From contig JACMOE010000718.1 in assembly GCA_014378185.1 (NCBI GenBank), positions 1 through 6,409 of the forward strand: 6,409 nucleotides of DNA. Direction: 5' to 3'. The translations under genes were made by a program, and so were the position numbers. This stretch comes from Gemmatimonadaceae bacterium. Its GTDB lineage: Bacteria > Gemmatimonadota > Gemmatimonadetes > Gemmatimonadales > Gemmatimonadaceae. The notes beneath the pieces are model-generated. The model was not told the DNA's origin and ran no database searches. It saw only the letters and a program-made list of their open reading frames with translations. Of the stretch, positions 5,734 to 6,409 are shown piece by piece. Within the stretch, counting starts at the first letter, position 1; every line of letters begins with the position of its first letter.

Positions 5734-6156
5734 ATGAAGACGCATGTACGCTTCGCCACGGTGGCGGCACTCGCACTCTTCGCGGCCCTGCCGGCCCGCG
5801 CGCAGGATGATCACAAGCCAGGCGGCCTCAACAAGGTGGCTCACGACGTGAGCAGCACCATGAAGAAGGCCGGTCGCGACACCAAGGGAGAAATCCATCG
5901 CGATGCCAGCCGCACGCACAACACGTTGAAGGACGCCGGCAACGACACCAAGACGGTGCTCAAGCGGACGACCGGCATTCACGGCTCGCATAACGCCCAT
6001 CCAGGCGGTCTGAACAAGGTGGCGCACGATATCAGCAACGCCTCCAAGCGCGGCGCCAGCGACGTGAAAGCCGAGAAGAACAGGGTGAAGGCAAAGGGCC
6101 ATGCCGAGGCCACCGAGACCGGCAAGGACATCAAGGAAGCTGTGAAGAAGCCGTAA
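5734..6156 (+). CDS. Exported protein of tandem amphipathic helical repeats, unknown function
   Basis: This is a 140-residue protein with a clear signal peptide: MKTHVR, a hydrophobic core TVAALALFAALP, and ARA-Q as the probable cleavage site after residue 23. The mature part is highly charged and predicted helical. It consists of two copies of a 61-residue module, beginning PGGLNKVAHDV at 29 and PGGLNKVAHDI at 90. Each module holds two related 13-mers 22 residues apart: KKAGRDTKGEIHR (44) and KDAGNDTKTVLKR (66); KRGASDVKAEKNR (105) and TETGKDIKEAVKK (127). The 22-residue spacing (two 11-mers) recalls LEA group 3 or apolipoprotein-like amphipathic helices, so a periplasmic or surface stress or membrane-binding role is conceivable. 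I cannot assign a family. The start is supported by AGGAG 9 nt upstream, and the gene ends at a strong terminator, so it is probably monocistronic. Confidence 0.85.
   Translation: MKTHVRFATVAALALFAALPARAQDDHKPGGLNKVAHDVSSTMKKAGRDTKGEIHRDASRTHNTLKDAGNDTKTVLKRTTGIHGSHNAHPGGLNKVAHDISNASKRGASDVKAEKNRVKAKGHAEATETGKDIKEAVKKP
5818..6153 (+). repeat. Internal tandem duplication (183-nt module) inside the exported repeat protein
   Basis: Module 1 is 5818-6000 and module 2 is 6001-6153, the latter shorter because it lacks the last ten residues. Both start with near-identical DNA (CCAGGCGG then CT(C/G)AACAAGGTGGC). Divergence is higher toward the 3' half, so the duplication is old. Confidence 0.75.
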
Positions 6157-6187
6157 CAGGCGACTGCGGAGCAGGAGTTTTGTGAAG

Positions 6188-6221
6188 GGCCGGCGCCAGG
6201 AGGCGCCGGCCGTTATTTCTT
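6188..6221 (+). terminator. Intrinsic terminator of the repeat-protein gene
   Basis: GGCCGGCGCC (6188-6197), loop AGGA, GGCGCCGGCC (6202-6211): a perfect 10-bp GC stem, then GTTATTTCTT. It lies 32 nt after the stop codon at 6156 and is the best terminator in the window. Confidence 0.85.
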
Positions 6222-6337
6222 GTCGCAATACGCGCCGATTCCCTGCGAATTGCGAAAATCCAGGCGATCTGCTCTAGGGCGGCGTGTCCGCATTGGTCCG
6301 GACAAAACGACCGGATATGCGCTGGCGAACCCTTGAG

Positions 6338-6409
6338 ATGGACACTCTGACGCATGCCATTGCTTCTCGAACGTTGGCATCTGGTGTGCCTCTCGCATTT
6401 GTGAGCGCA
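6338..6409 (+). pseudogene. Fragment resembling tyrosine recombinase (integrase) box II, cut by window edge
   Basis: The 24 codons from ATG 6338 to the window end read MDTLTHAIASRTLASGVPLA then FVSA. This resembles the integrase C-terminal pattern H-x-L-R-H-A-x-A-S-x-x-L-x-x-G-V-P-L-x-x-V-S. Here the catalytic H and R positions are D and T, and the upstream 120 nt show no first catalytic Arg box or K-containing hairpin in any frame (this frame is closed by TAG near 6275). It therefore looks like a damaged remnant rather than the start of a gene. The match is short and made by eye. The next LGH and Tyr motifs, if present, lie beyond the window. Confidence 0.35.

Noticed and set aside
6188..6197. 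Shared CCGGCGCC with the tRNA-Cys 3' end as an att duplicate
   Set aside because: It is only 8 nt, is itself part of the terminator palindrome, and similar GC-rich strings recur by chance (for example GGCGCC near 5670).
6213..6398. Minus-strand frames at the right end
   Set aside because: They overlap the terminator, have no ribosome site and no family resemblance.
1..6409. CRISPR array, insertion sequence with terminal repeats, riboswitch or rRNA
   Set aside because: Looked for on both strands. There are no regularly spaced repeats, no transposase, no recognisable riboswitch core and no rRNA segments.

Overview
This is a GC-rich bacterial chromosome segment. Gene content and codon style (type III glutamine synthetase, an ECF sigma/RskA-type anti-sigma pair, a DUF6496-like basic protein) would fit a Gemmatimonadota-like organism. 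That is an inference from gene families; no marker in the window fixes the taxon.

Layout. 1-432 (minus) is the N-terminal part of a type III glutamine synthetase that runs off the left edge. 675-1937 (minus) is a 12-TM-type MFS exporter. Divergent from it, 1987-3488 (plus) is a two-gene operon: an ECF sigma factor overlapping by 4 nt with a membrane anti-sigma factor that has a cytosolic HX3CX2C zinc-type motif and a periplasmic RskA-like domain. 3477-3716 (minus) is a small, very basic DUF6496-type protein whose 3' end overlaps the anti-sigma gene tail to tail. 3811-4656 (minus) is a PAP2-family membrane phosphatase with all three catalytic motifs. 4743-4814 (plus) is a complete tRNA-Cys(GCA).

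Right of the tRNA the character changes. 4825-5042 is a decayed XRE/Cro-CI-type regulator with an in-frame stop and a one-base frameshift. It is followed by a perfect 17-bp inverted repeat and a nested stem-loop with a T-run. Then come two small, probably exported proteins on opposite strands. The plus-strand one (5734-6156) is built from a tandem 61-residue module and ends at a strong intrinsic terminator. At the extreme right edge a 24-codon stretch resembles the C-terminal box II of a tyrosine recombinase but lacks the expected catalytic residues. The decayed regulator, the tRNA 3' end and the recombinase-like fragment together suggest, without proving, the scar of an old tRNA-Cys-associated integration.

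The left two thirds are ordinary chromosomal genes. I do not see a complete new defence, mobile or biosynthetic system. The most noteworthy items are in 4815-6409.
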